A stretch of 42,475 nucleotides of DNA from Candidatus Yanofskyibacteriota bacterium (GTDB taxonomy: Bacteria; Patescibacteriota; Minisyncoccia; 2-02-FULL-40-12; GWA2-44-9), in NCBI GenBank assembly GCA_016181145.1, contig JACOZW010000025.1:1-42475 (forward strand). The letters run 5' to 3'. Positions within the stretch are counted from its first letter, which is position 1, and each line of letters starts with the position of its first letter. Under the pieces are notes generated by a model, which saw only the letters and a program-made list of their open reading frames with translations, did not search any database and was not told the DNA's origin. The translations under genes and the position numbers were made by a program. Below are positions 14,645-22,262 of this stretch, one piece after another.

Positions 14645-14660
14645 TGTTTCGCGCGAAACA
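14645..14660. promoter_or_regulatory. parS-like 16-bp palindrome
   Basis: TGTTTCGCGCGAAACA is a perfect palindrome matching the ParB-binding parS consensus TGTTTCACGTGAAACA at 14 of 16 positions. Related sequences lie at 15217-15232 (inside comM) and 11834-11849. No parB gene is in the window, so this is a candidate only. Confidence 0.4.
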
Positions 14661-14671
14661 AAAAATCAGGA

Positions 14672-14864
14672 GCGAATCCTTTCCATAGCATTTTCGAGAC
14701 CGTTGCGGGAGGGATAGTAACAAACAAGGCTTTATAAACCGACAGGAAAGCCGAAACTGACTGAATTCTGATGAAGGAATTTCGGATGGTGTTCCGGAGG
14801 TTTTAAAGCCATTGTTTGTCTATCCCGGAGCACAGGCAGAGAAAATGATACGGAAAGGATTCGC
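14672..14864. other. Rod-like inverted repeat 3 (193 nt) abutting comM
   Basis: Perfect 13-bp outer arms 14672-14684 and 14852-14864, then CATTTTC/GAAAATG, then GGGATAG..CAAACAA..CTTTA pairing with TAAAG..TTGTTTG..CTATCCC, and a tip with CCGAAA/TTTCGG-type pairing. It begins one base after the comM stop on the minus strand, and a TTTTTT run follows the stem, so it may end the comM transcript. No open frame. Confidence 0.65.
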
Positions 14865-14865
14865 G

Positions 14866-16401
14866 CTAAACCACTTCATTATTAGCCCTGACTTTAAACG
14901 CTAATGCCTCGGCAATATGCTGTTCTTTAACGGTTTCCGACTCCTCCAGATCAGCAATAGTGCGAGCTACCTTAAGGGTCTTATGATAGGCTCTAAGGGA
15001 CATTCCGTGCTTATTTATAGCTTTTTTTAGCATTAACTTGGCGCTTTTCTCCGATAAAGCCAGCTTTTCCACATTTTTATAATTCATTTCTGAGTTGCTA
15101 AATATTTTCAATCCCCCAAAGCGATCGAGTTGGATTTCCTTAGCTTTTGCTATTTTTCTCTTAATTTCGGCCAATTTAGCACTATTCTCCTCGAGAACTG
15201 AATCGTCCTCATTAATTGTTTCGCGCGGAACAGTAACCTGAATATCTATCCTGTCGAGCAGGGGACCAGACACCTTTTTCTTATATTTCAAAACGTGGTA
15301 AGGCAGGCAAAGACATTCATTTTGACTGCCATAATTACCACAAGGACATGGATTCATAGCTGTAATAAGCATAAATTTGGCCGGTATTCGAACAGATCCC
15401 GATGCCCTTGCGATAGTGACCATACCATCCTCAAGTGGCTGCCTGAGGCTTTCTAGGACACTCCTAGGGAACTCTGGTAATTCATCCAGAAACAACACCC
15501 CGCGATGAGCTAAACTTATCTCGCCAGGCCTAGGATAGGATCCGCCGCCAACGACAGCGATGGCTGAAGTTGTATGGTGTGGATTCCTGAATGGTCTTTG
15601 GAAAGATAAGGGATCATTAGAATTTATCAAACCCAATGAACTGTATATTTTTGCCACTTCTATTGCCTCCTCCAGAGACATTATCGGTAGAATATCTACC
15701 AGTGCCTTGGCCAGAAGAGTCTTGCCTGAACCAGGAGGACCGTCCATAAGCATATTGTGACCACCCGCAGCAGCAATCACAAGCGCTCTCTTAGCGTATT
15801 CCTGGCCCTTTATAGAAACAAAGGAATCGCCCGCAATAACAGGCTTGCTCGCCTGTGTTTTATGCGTAGATGGTGCAATAATCGAGGTTTTATTGAGATG
15901 GGCAAGCACATTAGCTAACGTCTCCGCCCCAATCACCTTAACTCCATTAATTACCGCTGCTTCCCCAGTGTTAGCTAACGGAACAATAATCTCTTTGATA
16001 CCTCTTGCCTTAGCCAAAATAGCCATTGCTAAAATACCATTGGTTGGCTTTAATCTTCCGTCAAGCGATAACTCTCCGGCTAATAATCGACTCTCGGGAT
16101 CAAATTTGACTTGCTTGGTCTCAAAAAGATATCCGACGGCAATTGGCAAATCATAAGAAGGCCCCTCTTTTTTAACATCGGCCGGAGCAAGATTTACTAT
16201 AACTTTTTTAGTTTTTGATTTAGGCGGCAAAAAACCGCTATTTTTAATAGCAGATCCTATCCTCTCTTTTGATTCCTGCACCGCCTTATCAGGCAAACCA
16301 ACTATGCTAAAAGAGTGAATTCCTGGACTGGAATCCACTTCCACCTCAACGAGTTTAGCGTCTATACCGCTTAGAGATGCTGAAAAAATTCTAACTGACA
16401 A
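14866..16401 (-). CDS. comM: ComM/YifB family AAA+ ATPase (Mg-chelatase-like)
   Basis: 511 aa, full length. The N-terminal ComM-specific domain starts SVRIFSASLSGIDAKLVEVEV and contains GIHSFSIVGLPDKAVQES. A central AAA+ domain has Walker A GPPGSGKTLLA, Walker B GVLFLDELPEF and sensor RIPAKFMLITAMNPCPCG; the Cys-rich NPCPCG...CLCLPY motif is typical. The C-terminal helical domain is Mg_chelatase_C. In naturally competent bacteria ComM is a hexameric helicase that extends branch migration during DNA integration. The start is a TTG, with a strong GGAGGGGGAG 7 nt upstream. A parS-like palindrome lies in the codons for the VPRETI segment. Confidence 0.94.
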   Translation of the reverse strand: MSVRIFSASLSGIDAKLVEVEVDSSPGIHSFSIVGLPDKAVQESKERIGSAIKNSGFLPPKSKTKKVIVNLAPADVKKEGPSYDLPIAVGYLFETKQVKFDPESRLLAGELSLDGRLKPTNGILAMAILAKARGIKEIIVPLANTGEAAVINGVKVIGAETLANVLAHLNKTSIIAPSTHKTQASKPVIAGDSFVSIKGQEYAKRALVIAAAGGHNMLMDGPPGSGKTLLAKALVDILPIMSLEEAIEVAKIYSSLGLINSNDPLSFQRPFRNPHHTTSAIAVVGGGSYPRPGEISLAHRGVLFLDELPEFPRSVLESLRQPLEDGMVTIARASGSVRIPAKFMLITAMNPCPCGNYGSQNECLCLPYHVLKYKKKVSGPLLDRIDIQVTVPRETINEDDSVLEENSAKLAEIKRKIAKAKEIQLDRFGGLKIFSNSEMNYKNVEKLALSEKSAKLMLKKAINKHGMSLRAYHKTLKVARTIADLEESETVKEQHIAEALAFKVRANNEVV

Positions 16402-16429
16402 TAGATTGCTCCCCCTCCGAGGAGATTAA

Positions 16430-16702
16430 CTATTTACCATAAGTACCAGCCTTAACCTCACTCAGGACACGCACTATCTCCCTCCTTCTTTCTTCCAGTG
16501 AAGCTACTAGGGCTTGATTTCTGTCCAACTCACTAGCCTCCTCGGCCGTATCATCCGGAGAAGAGCCCAGATCCTCAACTTTAGCATAATAATCTCCCCT
16601 TACAGCTGGGTTTTCTGAAGCTACTCTCGACAGTTCTTCATCTATCTCTTTCAGCTCATTATTTAAATTAGTTATTAATTTTTGTGATTCTTCTTGATCC
16701 AT
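16430..16702 (-). CDS. DksA/TraR-like coiled-coil protein lacking the zinc finger
   Basis: 90 aa from the ATG at 16702 (MDQEESQKL); an upstream ATG at 16738 would add 12 residues. Two helices with heptad-like spacing resemble the coiled coil of DksA/TraR proteins. The end LEERRREIVRVLSEVKAGTYGK matches the point where DksA proteins normally continue into GTYGxCxxC and the zinc finger. Here a TAG follows GK, so the finger is missing. The segment SSPDDTAEEASELDRN is in the place of the DksA tip. It could act on RNA polymerase or be a degraded relative. A 15-bp inverted repeat pairs its start region with the leader. comM follows closely, preceded by its own ribosome site. Confidence 0.6.
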   Translation of the reverse strand: MDQEESQKLITNLNNELKEIDEELSRVASENPAVRGDYYAKVEDLGSSPDDTAEEASELDRNQALVASLEERRREIVRVLSEVKAGTYGK

Positions 16703-16818
16703 CCCGTTAGAGATAGTGCAAGCACTCCCTACCACCATACGGTGACAGAAATTACTAACGCTACCTAAACCTAAAACTTTCCATACAAACCCGCTAGGGT
16801 ATCTCTAACGGGATCCAT
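16685..16818 (-). promoter_or_regulatory. Leader stem that can mask the start of the DksA-like gene
   Basis: ATCCCGTTAGAGATA occurs in the 5' leader (about 16800-16815 on the minus strand) and its exact complement, TATCTCTAACGGGAT, overlaps the ATG at 16702. A 15-bp stem enclosing about 80 nt would hide the start codon. A competing small hairpin (AGTGC/GCACT) lies just upstream of the start. Confidence 0.45.
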
Positions 16819-17355
16819 AAGGCTAAGTTAACATAGTATATAAAAAATGAAAAGTAAAAACCATATACTTAAAAAATCACCCTATAAAATTCTATTAATA
16901 GGGAGCTACTTTTCGAAAGCGGGGAAAACAAAAAGGCCCGAACACCCAAATTAATTGACACTAAGAGTGCCGACTTGAGCTAGGGCCTTTGAATCCCTGG
17001 CGGAATAATCTCTCATACTATTTAATAAGAAGTTATTCCGCCAGGGATTCCTGAAAAAATTTGGCCAGCGATTATTAAACTCTTAATAAGCACCAGCAAA
17101 AGATCTACAACAATAATATCATTCTTAAATATCCAGTCAATTAAAAAAGTGGATAACTTGTCACCAAAATTATTAGTGACAAGTTATAGGTGTCACCATG
17201 ATAAAAGCTAGTTAAAACCTATATAAAATCAATGCGGTTGGTGACAAATAGTTTTTCTTGATCCGGCCATTTATCGCACTTATCAACACCATAGAAACAA
17301 AAATGTCACCAATCCGTCTTGGTGACATTAGGTAGGTGTAGACCTAGTAGACTAA
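16739..17355. other. AT-rich gene-free region with inverted repeats and TTGTCACCAA motifs
   Basis: About 600 bp without a credible gene. It holds: a perfect 18-bp inverted repeat (16991-17008 with 17033-17050, 24-nt loop); an AAAGGCCC/GGGCCTTT pair enclosing about 50 nt (from about 16930); a 12-bp hairpin ATAACTTGTCAC/GTGACAAGTTAT around 17154-17187; and six TGTCACC or GGTGACA motifs (starting 16741, 17159, 17191, 17240, 17304, 17321), several extended to TTGTCACCAA. DnaA-box-like nonamers lie at 17148-17156, 17271-17279 and 17280-17288. Its right end is the terminator of the next gene. Regulatory or replication-related function is only a guess. Confidence 0.55.
17303..17328 (-). terminator. 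Terminator of the TM protein gene
   Basis: 10-bp stem ATGTCACCAA (17303-17312) with TTGGTGACAT (17319-17328), followed on the minus strand by TTTTTGTTT. Confidence 0.75.
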
Positions 17356-18822
17356 TCAGAGACCGGTAATTTTCTCTATTGGAGAATACATCGATTCCCT
17401 TGAGTTAGTTATCACTAAATACTGCCGGCCTGTCGAAGAATAGACTATTGCATAATCTATACTCCTGTCTGGCAGAGAAAAATTCTTATATCTAATGGCT
17501 ACTCCTTTGTATTCATTGCTATTGAATGTCGTAGTTGTCGAATTACCAGGTTCGATATTAAACATGTATTTTAGATCTTCGGGCATGGTCAGCTCCCATC
17601 CACTCAGGATTGCAGTAGTCCTCGCAACATCCACAACCTCAACAATCATTACAATTTTCTTGCCAGCTAATCCTGAGTCAGGCAGAGAACCAATATCACC
17701 CAGTACTTCTCCCTGACCATATATAAAAACTGTGTTATTACCCATGATAACCTCTCTCAGTGCAGCAGGATATCGTACCGACAGCCTATCTAAGATGTCG
17801 GTGAACATAGCGCTCTGGCCCTGATTGTCAGCAAGAGTAAAGTTAATTCTTCTGAACTCCTTAACACCCATATCTGTCTGCTTAATCAGGGACTGGAGAT
17901 TGGCTATTGTCCCGACCTGATTAAGTGGCAAAGAAAAATTGACCGAGGCTATCCCCATGAAGATCGATCCGAGATAGTCGTATTCTGGTGTCTGCGTAAC
18001 CTGAACTGTAGCTGTCGGGCTAGGAGACTCAATTGGCTCCTCTGCGTTGAACACGAGTAAAGACAATACCAGATACGCCGCAACTGCGATGACCACTGTT
18101 ATTACTATTCCAGCGGTCATCCCACTCCCAATTACTCTAGCTAGGACACCATACTGAAGCTTCTCCTTAGCTATTTTCACATTCTCTTTGGGGACTGAGG
18201 CGCCAAGATATGCGGGTAACATATCTTCTAATTTGCCGGATGAAGTTTCTTGACGATACTGATCCTGAATATATCCAACAGGTGCTTTTTCTTTAGAAGC
18301 CGAGGATGGGGGCAGTAACCTCTCCCTTGAGCTGGGCAAACTCGGCGAAGGAGGGGCAGTTCGTATAGGCGGTCTTAATGGAGAGGCTGGATACGGTACA
18401 GAAGATTCTAATGGCATATCTATTGAGGGAGGAGGGGCAGTATCCTTATCGGCCGATACTGACGAAACAGAACTCTGCCTTTGAGGCAACGGACTTAAAA
18501 CCTTATTCACTTCAGCCGGAACAGGCTTCTCGCCCCTCTTAAGCCTCTCGATATCCTGCGCCATGGTCCTTATCGCAAGGGACATTTTTTCGGGCAAAGG
18601 AGCTACTGAACCAGAAGGTGCTTCCGGCTTTACGGCGGATTTAGATTCACCCCCTAGTACCGGTAATTTTACTCCACTCGAAGGCAATATTGACGGTTTT
18701 GATGAAAAGGGAAGGGGTGGAGTAGTTTTCTTCCCCAAATCCTGACCCTGAATAATAGAGGGCTTGGTCAGTTGATGCAGTATATCGTCAAAAGTTAATA
18801 TTTGCTTATTCTCTTCATCCAT
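17356..18822 (-). CDS. Hypothetical single-pass membrane protein with Pro-rich cytoplasmic half
   Basis: 488 aa, not assigned to a named family. Residues 1-215 are Pro/Ser-rich and probably disordered (many PPSPSLPSS-type runs). One membrane helix follows at about 232-258 (GIVITVVIAVAAYLVLSLLVF). The C-terminal half is a folded, presumably extracytoplasmic domain with Thr/Asn-rich loops. A short helix-like start (ILTFDDILHQLTKP) could be a docking site. The ATG lies about 3 nt from the expected transcription start, so the mRNA may be leaderless. It ends in its own terminator. The architecture recalls proteins near pilus or envelope genes in Parcubacteria, but no such genes are present. Confidence 0.75.
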   Translation of the reverse strand: MDEENKQILTFDDILHQLTKPSIIQGQDLGKKTTPPLPFSSKPSILPSSGVKLPVLGGESKSAVKPEAPSGSVAPLPEKMSLAIRTMAQDIERLKRGEKPVPAEVNKVLSPLPQRQSSVSSVSADKDTAPPPSIDMPLESSVPYPASPLRPPIRTAPPSPSLPSSRERLLPPSSASKEKAPVGYIQDQYRQETSSGKLEDMLPAYLGASVPKENVKIAKEKLQYGVLARVIGSGMTAGIVITVVIAVAAYLVLSLLVFNAEEPIESPSPTATVQVTQTPEYDYLGSIFMGIASVNFSLPLNQVGTIANLQSLIKQTDMGVKEFRRINFTLADNQGQSAMFTDILDRLSVRYPAALREVIMGNNTVFIYGQGEVLGDIGSLPDSGLAGKKIVMIVEVVDVARTTAILSGWELTMPEDLKYMFNIEPGNSTTTTFNSNEYKGVAIRYKNFSLPDRSIDYAIVYSSTGRQYLVITNSRESMYSPIEKITGL

Positions 18823-18831
18823 ATCATTTTC

Positions 18832-18860
18832 ATTCTAGCATATTGGCGCATGTTTTTCAC
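18832..18860 (-). promoter_or_regulatory. Predicted promoter giving a near-leaderless mRNA
   Basis: GTGAAA (18855-18860), 17 nt, extended TGC-TAGAAT (18832-18837) on the minus strand; the ATG at 18822 is 9 nt past the -10. Confidence 0.5.
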
Positions 18861-18864
18861 TCGG

Positions 18865-18910
18865 ATAATAATTAATGACCCCCGTATAGACGGGGGTCAT
18901 TAATTATTAT
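18865..18910 (-). terminator. Terminator of pnp
   Basis: A 21-bp perfect stem (18865-18885 with 18890-18910, ATAG loop) with GACCCCCGT at its apex and AT-rich base; it follows the pnp stop by 17 nt. It would work on either strand. Confidence 0.8.
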
Positions 18911-18927
18911 TGATCTTACTCGGGTTA

Positions 18928-21027
18928 TTATCTTTGCTTCATCGTCAGGTTAGTGCGTCCCATATCGTCAACATTCTTAACGGTAATATTTACGGACTGG
19001 CCAACCTTAAGAATATCCGATGGATGCCGGACTCTCTCGGTCGACATTTCGGATACATGAACCATGCCTTCTTTACCGGGTAAGTACTCTACAAAAGCCC
19101 CGAAATCCAATATTTTAGTAACCTTGCCCTGGAATTTATCGCCGGGCTGAGGTTCATAAGTAAGATCTTTTATCATTTGTAGGGCCTTATCCATCCCCTC
19201 AGAGGAAACACAGGTAATGAATACTGAGCCATCGTCCTCGATATCTATATCAGCACCGGTCAAGTCAATTATTTTATTTATAGTCTCGCCACCTTTGCCT
19301 ATAACGGCTCCTATTTTGGCGGGGTCTATTTTTATGGTCTGAACTCTAGGAGCAAAAGGGGAAAGCTCTTTACGGGAAGAGCTAAGAACCTTATTCATTT
19401 TATCTAATATCTCGAGTCTGGCTTTTTTAGCTTGCTCGAGAGCCTTTTCGAGAACATCCCCATCAATACCCTCAATCTTAACATCCATCTGCATGGCCGT
19501 TATACCATCTTTAGTTCCGGCAACTTTCAGGTCCATATCTCCGTGATGATCTTCGGGTCCCTGGATATCGGTAAGAATTTTGAATTTATCTCCCTCCTTA
19601 TTAAACATAAGTCCCATCGCAATACCTGCCGCTGGACTTTTCATTGGCACACCACCGTCCATCATAGCTAATGATGATCCGCACACGGAAGCCATAGAAG
19701 AAGAGCCGTTTGAAGCCAGGATTTCTGATACCACCCTAATCGTATAGGGAAAATCTTCTTTTGACGGAATAAGTGATTCAAGGGCCTTCTCTGCCAAGGC
19801 ACCATGACCTATCTCTCGTCTGCCAGTAAAACCAATGCGTCCAACCTCTCCCACGCTAAAAGGCGGAAAGACATAGTGGTGCATAAATCTTTTCTTAGTC
19901 AGGTCAATTTCCATCGTCTCAATCCATTGCTCCATGCCAGGGGCGGCAAGAGTAAGAATAGAAAGAGCCTGAGTAGTTCCGCGATTAAATAGTCCTGTTC
20001 CGTGTGAATGGGGGAGTACGCCGACCTCGGCACTAATATCACGCAGTTCATCAAGCTTTCTACCATCAGGACGTTTCTCATGCTTGAGAATATTGTCATG
20101 AACAACCCTATCCACCTCTTCGTCAAAGACTACAATAGCTTCTTTAGATTTTTTACCAGCATCAGGATCATCTTTATATTCTGTTTTAATATGTTCCCGA
20201 AGATCTTCTTGAATTTTTCTCATGCCCTCCACATAATCATTCTTATCAGTCACATATATTACTTTTTCCAGTCTAGGCGCAATGAATTCGGATACTTTTT
20301 TAACCAGATTTTCATCGTGATCAGCCACGCTAAGAATCTGCTTGGCTTTGCCTAGCTCTTTAGCAATTTTATTCTGGAGCTGGATAAGTTTTTGAAATTC
20401 CCCAAAGCCATCCTTAATTGCTCCGGCAACCTCTTTCTCAAGAATCACAACCGCTTTTCCTTCAATCATGTTTATCCTCTGAGCAGTCCCGGCTACTACA
20501 ATATCAAAGTCACTAACTTTTCTTTCTGCATAGGTGGGATTAATTACTATCTTGCCGTCGACCCGTCCAACCCGAGCAGAAGCAACCGGTCCGTTAAACG
20601 GTATATCAGATACCATTAAAGCCAAGGAGGCGCCAAAAAGCGCCGGCATATCCGGGTCGTTTTGACCATCAAAAGACAAAACCGTCGCAACAACCTGAAC
20701 TTCATTTCTTGTCTTGTTATTAAAGCGCGGGCGTAGCGAACGATCGATCAGACGGCCGCATAAAATTGCCTCTTCGGAGGGGCGACTTTCTCTTTTTATC
20801 CACTTAGAACCCTTAATTTTTCCAGCTGCATAATATTTTTCTTCGTATTCAACTGAGAGCGGAAAATAATCCACTTCTTTAGCATTTTTCCCCATTGTGG
20901 CTGTAACCAAAACGGCTGTTTGTCCGTATTGGACATAACAGGAACCGTTAGCCAGGCCAGCTAAACGGCCAAATTCTATCACCAGAGGCTTCCCGGCAAA
21001 CTCCTCCTCATATCGATTAATTTTCAT
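18928..21027 (-). CDS. pnp: Polyribonucleotide nucleotidyltransferase (PNPase)
   Basis: 699 aa, full length. PNPase degrades RNA 3' to 5' using phosphate, and can add tails. Domains in order: RNase PH 1 (about 10-140), all-helical linker, catalytic RNase PH 2 (about 310-540, with FPPFSVGEVGR, GRREIGHGALAEKAL and DIQGPEDHHGDMDLKVAGT), KH (about 555-615, GAVIGKGGETINKI) and S1 (about 625-695, GAFVEYLPGKEGMVHVSE). No Shine-Dalgarno precedes the ATG. A 95-nt hairpin sits 14 nt upstream, like the RNase III-cut leader that controls pnp in E. coli. The gene order rpsO-NYN-pnp differs from the usual rpsO-pnp by one inserted gene. Confidence 0.97.
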   Translation of the reverse strand: MKINRYEEEFAGKPLVIEFGRLAGLANGSCYVQYGQTAVLVTATMGKNAKEVDYFPLSVEYEEKYYAAGKIKGSKWIKRESRPSEEAILCGRLIDRSLRPRFNNKTRNEVQVVATVLSFDGQNDPDMPALFGASLALMVSDIPFNGPVASARVGRVDGKIVINPTYAERKVSDFDIVVAGTAQRINMIEGKAVVILEKEVAGAIKDGFGEFQKLIQLQNKIAKELGKAKQILSVADHDENLVKKVSEFIAPRLEKVIYVTDKNDYVEGMRKIQEDLREHIKTEYKDDPDAGKKSKEAIVVFDEEVDRVVHDNILKHEKRPDGRKLDELRDISAEVGVLPHSHGTGLFNRGTTQALSILTLAAPGMEQWIETMEIDLTKKRFMHHYVFPPFSVGEVGRIGFTGRREIGHGALAEKALESLIPSKEDFPYTIRVVSEILASNGSSSMASVCGSSLAMMDGGVPMKSPAAGIAMGLMFNKEGDKFKILTDIQGPEDHHGDMDLKVAGTKDGITAMQMDVKIEGIDGDVLEKALEQAKKARLEILDKMNKVLSSSRKELSPFAPRVQTIKIDPAKIGAVIGKGGETINKIIDLTGADIDIEDDGSVFITCVSSEGMDKALQMIKDLTYEPQPGDKFQGKVTKILDFGAFVEYLPGKEGMVHVSEMSTERVRHPSDILKVGQSVNITVKNVDDMGRTNLTMKQR

Positions 21028-21041
21028 ATCGAAAAAGATAA

Positions 21042-21136
21042 CTAGGCTATGAGTAACGAGGTTTTCCCCTCAAACCGGAAGCTTATCTTCCAAATTAAGG
21101 GGAAATCCCCATTGACCTTGTTCCTCATCCGCTTAG
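21042..21136 (-). promoter_or_regulatory. Structured leader hairpin of pnp
   Basis: Arms starting at 21042 and ending at 21136 pair as an irregular rod: CTAGGC-TATGAG with CTCATCC-GCTTAG, then AACGAGGT/ACCTT-GTT and TTTCCCCT/AGGGGAAA, with a small inner hairpin. It fills the interval between the NYN gene and pnp, and CTTTTTC follows. Probably an autoregulatory or attenuating leader. Confidence 0.55.
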
Positions 21137-21152
21137 ATTATGCTTTAATTAT

Positions 21153-21680
21153 TTAATGTCTTTTTTGTGACCTTAATAAAACTTTTCCCAAGTGCTCTTC
21201 CAGATCGGTGAAATTATTAACTACATCAACCAGCTTAGCACTTGTACTCCTGCGGAAACTAACCGCCTCTACTACCAATCCGCTGAATTTCAGATACTCC
21301 ACTAGCGGTTCAAAATCTCCATCACCCGAAACAACAACTACTACGTCCAATTGTCTGGACAGGCTTATCGCATCAATCGCCAGACCCACATCCCAATCAC
21401 CCTTTTTCATACCTCCCGGGAAAATTTGAAGATCCTTGCTCTTCAGCTCATAGCCTGCCTTTTCCAGGGCATCAAAGAATGCCTTTTCCTCTTCTGTGTC
21501 GGACTTTACCACGTAAGCGACTGCCCTTACGAGCTCCCTCTCCGCCACGGCAATTTTTAAAAGTTCCTTAAAATTAACTCTCGCCCCATGAAGGTTTTTA
21601 GCTGAATGATACATATTCTGAACATCTACAAAAACACCTACTCGATGGTTCTTTCTTTGTGGAATTGAGAGCTTACTCAT
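21153..21680 (-). CDS. NYN-domain (PIN-like, LabA-type) putative ribonuclease
   Basis: 175 aa. The NYN fold is shown by VGVFVDVQNMYHSAKNLHG (first conserved Asp), the middle GDWDVGLAIDAISL and VVVVSGDGDFEPLVEYLK with its acidic cluster, ending in FRRSTSAKLVDVVNNFTDL. These Asp residues bind the metal in PIN/NYN nucleases, so an RNA-cutting activity is likely; LabA/DUF88 is the nearest group. It starts 6 nt after rpsO and is followed by pnp, so it sits between a ribosomal protein and an exoribonuclease. The substrate cannot be read from the sequence. Confidence 0.88.
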   Translation of the reverse strand: MSKLSIPQRKNHRVGVFVDVQNMYHSAKNLHGARVNFKELLKIAVAERELVRAVAYVVKSDTEEEKAFFDALEKAGYELKSKDLQIFPGGMKKGDWDVGLAIDAISLSRQLDVVVVVSGDGDFEPLVEYLKFSGLVVEAVSFRRSTSAKLVDVVNNFTDLEEHLGKVLLRSQKRH

Positions 21681-21686
21681 TAAGTA

Positions 21687-21950
21687 TTATTTGAGTCCAA
21701 GTTTCTTAACTAAAGAGGCGTGTCTTTTGGGGTCCTCGCGCTTTAGATAATCCAAGAGTCTCTTTCTTTTTGCGACCATCTTCAAAAGACCGAGACGAGA
21801 GCTATTGTCCTTACCATGCTTTTTGAGATGTTTGGTTAAACTCTCAATCTCCTTAGTAAATAAAGCGACCTGAGCCTCCGGAGAGCCAGTATCTTTATCA
21901 TGAGTCCTAAAATCAGACAGTATTTTAACCTTTTGTTGGGTAGTTAACAT
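21687..21950 (-). CDS. rpsO: 30S ribosomal protein S15
   Basis: 87 aa, normal S15 length. S15 binds the central domain of 16S rRNA early in 30S assembly. The signature is complete: FRTHDKDTGSPEAQVALFTKEIESL..., LKKHGKDNSSRLGLLKMV and KRKRLLDYLKR. The ATG lies about 3 nt beyond the expected transcription start of a good promoter (21960-21988), so the mRNA is probably leaderless. First gene of the rpsO-NYN-pnp group. Confidence 0.97.
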   Translation of the reverse strand: MLTTQQKVKILSDFRTHDKDTGSPEAQVALFTKEIESLTKHLKKHGKDNSSRLGLLKMVAKRKRLLDYLKREDPKRHASLVKKLGLK

Positions 21951-21959
21951 AGTACGTAT

Positions 21960-21988
21960 ATTCTAACATAAACCCGGTTTTTTTACAA
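21960..21988 (-). promoter_or_regulatory. Predicted promoter of rpsO
   Basis: TTGTAA (21983-21988), 17 nt, TAGAAT (21960-21965) on the minus strand; the rpsO ATG starts 10 nt after the -10. Confidence 0.6.
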
Positions 21989-22037
21989 ACATGTGCACGA
22001 AATTGCCTCTTTTCGACTATAGTAGTATCCTCAATAT

Positions 22038-22250
22038 ATGAACATAGTTAAGTGGCTTTTGTATATCACGAATAACGAGAACCGGTCTCGGCATGAGGAA
22101 ATTTTCGATGTGCTTTTCTTCGTAATCAACACGCTGGCACTAGTGTTTGGCGTCGTAATGTTTGTCATCCACGACGAGCCTCAATGGATTCCGGTCCTTG
22201 TCATAGAATACACCTGGGCGCTGGACAATATGAGGCATAATAGGCCCTAA
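22038..22250 (+). CDS. Small hypothetical membrane protein
   Basis: 70 aa, not recognised. It has a hydrophobic stretch at about residues 24-44 (VLFFVINTLALVFGVVMFVI) and a second weaker one (WIPVLVIEYTWAL), with charged ends. A TATAGT about 15 nt upstream would give a very short leader; there is no Shine-Dalgarno. The next gene starts 13 nt later on the same strand. Coding status rests on spacing and the plausible membrane protein, so it is moderate. Confidence 0.5.
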   Translation: MNIVKWLLYITNNENRSRHEEIFDVLFFVINTLALVFGVVMFVIHDEPQWIPVLVIEYTWALDNMRHNRP

Positions 22251-22262
22251 CCAAACAAGTTC

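Noticed and set aside
17100-17355. Confident origin of replication
   Set aside because: DnaA-box-like matches are imperfect and few, and no dnaA, dnaN or gyrase genes are near; kept only as a finding.
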